From Bacteroidales bacterium (GTDB lineage Bacteria; Bacteroidota; Bacteroidia; Bacteroidales; UBA3824): a stretch of DNA of 64,000 bases. Position 1 is the first letter of the stretch, and every line of letters begins with the position of its first letter. The notes below the pieces were generated by a model, which was given only the letters and a program-made list of their open reading frames with translations, was not told where the DNA came from and ran no database searches. The position numbers were made by a program, and so were the translations under genes. Positions 61,062 through 64,000 of the stretch are shown one piece after another. The DNA lies in assembly GCA_017535325.1 (NCBI GenBank), contig JAFXUC010000063.1:28203-92202 (forward strand). The letters are read 5' to 3'.

Positions 61062-62378
61062 TTATTGTGCTTGGAGTGTTAACGTCTCGTTGTTTATCTT
61101 AATTTCAGAAAACTGATAATTGGAAGCATCTGCTGCACTATTATGTTTTACAACGGTATATGTATTTGCATACAAATCAAAAGTAATGGTCATAGTACCA
61201 TCAAATGTCCACAACGGCACATCTTCTTCCTCTGGATCCATGTACTCAGTATACTCTTCAAGTGTAAGGGTTAATATATTTCCAGAAATTTCAGAGTCAA
61301 CAGAACAACCTCCATTGTTTCCAAAGCCATCACTATTCTTGGATGCAACTCCTTGATTACTAATATCTACAACAGACTGTTGGTCAGACCCCCAATAAAA
61401 ATAAACCTTTGCACCGTTCTGCAACAATGAAGTCATATAGGTTGATTTAACAGTAACGATACACTCAGCGTTTACACCACTGCCATCGGTTGCTGTAGCG
61501 GTAATTGTTGCTTCACCTGCTGCAATACCAGTTACAACGCCGTTTTCATCAACTGATGCAACCTCAGTATTGCTTGAAGACCAAACAACAGCATTAGATG
61601 CGGTAGTAGGACTAACCTCAGAAACAGACAAAGTTGTTGTACCACCAACAGAAACGTTTGCTGTTTCATCACTAAGAGTAATTGAAGTTAGAAGATTATC
61701 CTTTGCTACCGAATAAAACTGACCTTTTGCAGCCGTTACAGTTTTACCAAACAAGGTAACAGATGTACCGTCTGGTACTGCAATCCAAATTCCATTAGCG
61801 GATATTGACTGCTCAGTTGCATTCTCACCAGTACCAAATTTAATTGTAGTATTATCCAAATTTGTTGCAATCGCAAAATAAGCATTTTGGTCGGTAAGAG
61901 AGAGAGAAATAGTTTCACCCGCAGTGTAAGAAACTTCTCCTGATTTGAGGAATGTGTTTGCATCAACTAAGGCCTTCAAACTTACATTAGAAGTTGCAAC
62001 AGACTGTAATTCAGAACCAATCTGAGCGGTAAAAGATGTTACACCTTCATTGATTGTACCTTCAAAAGTAGCAGAGGATTCGCCTGCACCGTTTTTTAAG
62101 ACAAGTTCTCCGCATTTGTCTTCGCCATTCATCAAAACAAGGACATCTTCTCTATCAAAAACCAATGTTGAATTATCATTAGCTAAACTTACTTTTGATA
62201 CTGACGACGATTTTTTCTCAGCGACAATAGTTATCGGATGAGTTTTTTTTGTCTGAACATCCTGACTTACCTCAGCAGGTGTCTGAGTGTCAACTTTTTC
62301 ATCACTTCCGTCTTTGCTACATGATGCAGCAAACATTGTGGCTGCCATCATCCAAATAAAAAAATACTGTTTTTTCAT
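61062..62378 (-). CDS. Surface lipoprotein with Big2 immunoglobulin-like domain
   Basis: A 438-residue lipoprotein: the lipobox FAASC (Cys20) is followed by a charged Gly/Asp/Thr-rich linker. Residues about 55-235 form a beta-rich domain of fimbrillin-like type (ATFEGTINEGVTSFTAQIG, AYFAIATNLDNTTIKFG), and residues about 240-320 are a bacterial Big2 domain (SVGGTTTLSVSEVSP, VVWSSSNTEVASVDENG). The last 115 residues are a Gly- and Asp-rich beta domain (EISGNILTLTLEEYTEYMD). Codon and base use is AT-richer with more ACA/GTA than its neighbours, consistent with a variable surface gene or transfer. A 57-residue peptide gene precedes it. Confidence 0.82.
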   Translation of the reverse strand: MKKQYFFIWMMAATMFAASCSKDGSDEKVDTQTPAEVSQDVQTKKTHPITIVAEKKSSSVSKVSLANDNSTLVFDREDVLVLMNGEDKCGELVLKNGAGESSATFEGTINEGVTSFTAQIGSELQSVATSNVSLKALVDANTFLKSGEVSYTAGETISLSLTDQNAYFAIATNLDNTTIKFGTGENATEQSISANGIWIAVPDGTSVTLFGKTVTAAKGQFYSVAKDNLLTSITLSDETANVSVGGTTTLSVSEVSPTTASNAVVWSSSNTEVASVDENGVVTGIAAGEATITATATDGSGVNAECIVTVKSTYMTSLLQNGAKVYFYWGSDQQSVVDISNQGVASKNSDGFGNNGGCSVDSEISGNILTLTLEEYTEYMDPEEEDVPLWTFDGTMTITFDLYANTYTVVKHNSAADASNYQFSEIKINNETLTLQAQ

Positions 62379-62393
62379 CTCTTTTCCTTTTTT

Positions 62394-62567
62394 TTAGTTA
62401 CCAAACCAATTGTTTTGTTGAAGTGCATTTATAGAAGCATTTGAGTTTGCACTTGCCGCCAAAAGTTTCGGCGTGTCTTCAAGGTTGATTACCTCGAAAT
62501 CGGGTTTAATGTAAGGCTTTTTTCTTGTCGCCGCCTTGACTTCTGCGACATTTTTTAAATTGTTCAT
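62394..62567 (-). CDS. 57-residue small peptide upstream of the Big2 lipoprotein
   Basis: A short reading frame from the ATG at 62565-62567 to a TAA at 62394-62396. It starts MNNLKNVAEVK, has the core KKPYIKPDFEVINLEDTPKL followed by LAASANSNAS, and ends NNWFGN. Small peptides of the shape KKxYxxPxxEVIxLE...LAxS are common in Bacteroidetes next to surface-protein genes; their function is unknown, some resembling precursor peptides. It is 15 bases before the lipoprotein start, so the two form an operon. Confidence 0.7.
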   Translation of the reverse strand: MNNLKNVAEVKAATRKKPYIKPDFEVINLEDTPKLLAASANSNASINALQQNNWFGN

Positions 62568-62610
62568 ATTCTAAAATATTAAAAAATTAAACATTCTAAA
62601 AAAACAAAAT

Positions 62611-62650
62611 CCCCTTGCGGACAGAAGTTTTCTCTTTCGTCCGCAAGGGG
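62611..62650. promoter_or_regulatory. 12-bp perfect hairpin in the leader of the small-peptide gene
   Basis: CCCCTTGCGGAC (62611-62622) and GTCCGCAAGGGG (62639-62650) form a perfect GC-rich stem with a 16-base loop. On the minus strand it is followed by a T-rich stretch and lies 44 bases before the peptide start, so it could be a leader terminator or attenuator. Confidence 0.55.
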
Positions 62651-62668
62651 ATATATCATATTTCAACG

Positions 62669-62710
62669 CTTAAACACCAAGTTTCCAAGATGTTTAAGGG
62701 CAAATTTTTT
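62669..62710 (+). terminator. Hairpin CTTAAACA/TGTTTAAG with T run
   Basis: 8-bp inverted repeat (62669-62676 and 62691-62698) followed by TTTTTT at 62705-62710 on the plus strand. There is no plus-strand gene ending here, so its role is unclear. Confidence 0.4.
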
Positions 62711-62735
62711 ATGCGATGCGATGCGATGCGATGCG
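62711..62735. repeat. Pentanucleotide tandem repeat ATGCG x5
   Basis: Five exact copies of ATGCG. It lies in the 349-base intergenic stretch 62568-62916, which otherwise holds only the two hairpins above and the Rpn promoter. It sits between the two divergent genes and could change length by slippage. Confidence 0.85.
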
Positions 62736-62888
62736 CAATATTCGTGCCAAGTCGTTGATTATCATATTAATTCTGCTGTTATTTTATGCCCAAATTTCTT
62801 TATTTTTAGGGATTTTAACAAATTATTTAAGTTAAGTTATTGTAAAGAATTTTTTGATGATTTTTATTGGATTTTATAAAAAATGTTA

Positions 62889-62896
62889 TATCTTTG
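62889..62896 (+). promoter_or_regulatory. -7 promoter box TATCTTTG of the Rpn-like gene
   Basis: Exact TAnnTTTG match followed by C, 20 bases before the start at 62917. Confidence 0.6.
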
Positions 62897-62916
62897 CCAA
62901 AACAAAACTGAAAACA

Positions 62917-63873
62917 ATGGCACACGTAGTTAATCCCATATATGACACCGTCTTCAAATACATAATGCAAGACGAGAAGGTAGCCAAGGTGTTGATAGGC
63001 AACATCTTGAAAACCAAAGTAGTGTCTATTCAAATGAACAACAACGAGTACGCGGCGATGCTGCCTGACGGCAAAAAAGTGTTCAAGTTGGATTTTTCCG
63101 CTACGATTTTGGACAAATTAGGCAAGCAACAACTTGTGCATATTGAAGTTCAGAAAGCCTTGGAAGAAGGCGAGATAATGCGTTTCCGTCATTATCTTGG
63201 TGCAATTTATATGGATGCCACTAAGAAATATCAGGAAACAATTACCAATCCCAAGACCAACGAAAAAATCACTGTTGAGCATCCCTTGCCAATCCACACC
63301 ATATACATTTTGGGACACGAACTTGGCTCAGGACTCAGTAACTCGGTGATGCACGGCGAAAATATCTTCAAGGATCAGGACGGCAACCTCATTCAAATCC
63401 CCGAAAACAACGATTACATCAACGGTCTTACGCACACGGTAACATTCGTAATTGCGCCGCTGACCAAAAAGAATGTCAAGACCCACCTTGACCGCTTGTT
63501 GTCCATTTTCAGCGACTGTGAGCCGAACAAAGAGGAAATCGAAATAGATGAATATTTTGACGATTCAGACGATTACCGCACCTTGATGAAAGCCTTGCAA
63601 AAGGCGTCAGTTGACAAACAACTTCGCGGTAACCTTGAACTTGAACAATACGAATGGGCAAAGCAGACCAAACTGATGAAGAACAATGCCGAGTTGCGTG
63701 CACAACTCTCGCAGCAGCAAGAGCAACTCTCGCAGCAGCAAGAGCAACTCTTTCAGAAAGATGCGCAACTTTCTGCTGCCATCAAAGCCCTTTCTGCGAC
63801 CAATTCAGCAGAACAAATCGCTAAAATCCTCGATGTTAGTAAACAGCAGGTGGAGATGATTTTGAAAGACTGA
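62917..63873 (+). CDS. Rpn-family PD-(D/E)XK nuclease / putative transposase
   Basis: A 318-residue protein. The N-terminal half has NPIYDTVFKYIMQDE and the nuclease core FKLDFSATI (Asp59) and VHIEVQKALEE (Glu77-x-Gln79), the PD-(D/E)XK pattern of the recombination-promoting nuclease Rpn family. The C-terminal 90 residues are a Gln-rich coiled coil with the heptad QLSQQQE twice in a row (21-bp DNA repeat at 63703-63744). The start is the ATG at 62917; an upstream extension crosses the -7 box and is rejected. It stands alone. Confidence 0.85.
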   Translation: MAHVVNPIYDTVFKYIMQDEKVAKVLIGNILKTKVVSIQMNNNEYAAMLPDGKKVFKLDFSATILDKLGKQQLVHIEVQKALEEGEIMRFRHYLGAIYMDATKKYQETITNPKTNEKITVEHPLPIHTIYILGHELGSGLSNSVMHGENIFKDQDGNLIQIPENNDYINGLTHTVTFVIAPLTKKNVKTHLDRLLSIFSDCEPNKEEIEIDEYFDDSDDYRTLMKALQKASVDKQLRGNLELEQYEWAKQTKLMKNNAELRAQLSQQQEQLSQQQEQLFQKDAQLSAAIKALSATNSAEQIAKILDVSKQQVEMILKD

Positions 63874-63973
63874 ATTTGTTTGTGTAATTAAAGTTTTTTA
63901 ACTCTAAAAATTTGCACTATTCATTTTTTTGAATTTTATTTGCAACCGTAACTAAACATAATACAACCTTAAT

Positions 63974-64000
63974 ATGAAAAATTTGCAAAACTCAATAAAA
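63974..64000 (+). CDS. Possible start of a further gene, cut by the window edge
   Basis: An ATG at 63974-63976 opens nine codons (MKNLQNSIK) to the window edge. No recognisable -7 box precedes it, so this is only a candidate. The stretch 63874-63973 is AT-rich and otherwise empty. Confidence 0.25.

Overview
The window is a chromosomal stretch of a Bacteroidetes bacterium, most likely a Bacteroidales relative; the species cannot be named from the sequence. The evidence is a type III glutamine synthetase, the LL-diaminopimelate aminotransferase route, families largely confined to this phylum (DUF4293, DUF2520, DUF4112, GldE-like), and many promoters of the Bacteroidetes form (TAnnTTTG -7 box, usually without a strong Shine-Dalgarno).

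Layout. 1-12 kb is a nitrogen-assimilation block: gltB-gltD-asnB on the minus strand (asnB cut by the window edge), diverging from dapF-dapL, a putative porin, glnK (PII) and the ammonium channel gene amt. glnN lies at 28.4-30.6 kb. Repeated ACGTAAA/TTTACGT sites precede gltB, the porin-glnK-amt group and glnN and suggest one shared regulator. 12-16 kb holds a secreted esterase, a broken Fic-type gene, a REP-associated transposase beside a cluster of REP-like repeats, and two small exported proteins. 16-31 kb is housekeeping: era, dnaN, truA, an RsmI-like methyltransferase, rlmD, a CHASE4/HAMP/SpoIIE phosphatase, a tight DUF2520-KdsC-UbiA-pyridoxamine kinase operon, glnN and manA.

32-38 kb encodes a large GAF/PAS receptor with no recognisable output domain, a secreted C1-type peptidase, and grpE-dnaJ. 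38.5-42.2 kb is the aromatic amino-acid operon pheA-tyrA-DAHP synthase/chorismate mutase-aroD. Its leader holds the clearest regulatory find of the window: a 22-residue peptide with the run YYYAFYFYF, a competing antiterminator segment and an intrinsic terminator just before pheA, that is, a complete ribosome-mediated attenuator.

42.3-60 kb carries an uncharacterised two-gene module, rsmG, an ECF-like sigma factor, a glycosyltransferase, a ModF-like ABC protein, an alpha-oxoamine synthase, a ParE/antitoxin pair, a GldE-like CBS protein, birA, two large envelope proteins, DUF2795, DUF4112, and two unrecognised genes (coiled-coil and helical-repeat). 61-64 kb carries a Big2 lipoprotein preceded by a 57-residue small peptide, and an Rpn-type PD-(D/E)XK protein. 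No rRNA, tRNA or CRISPR array was seen.
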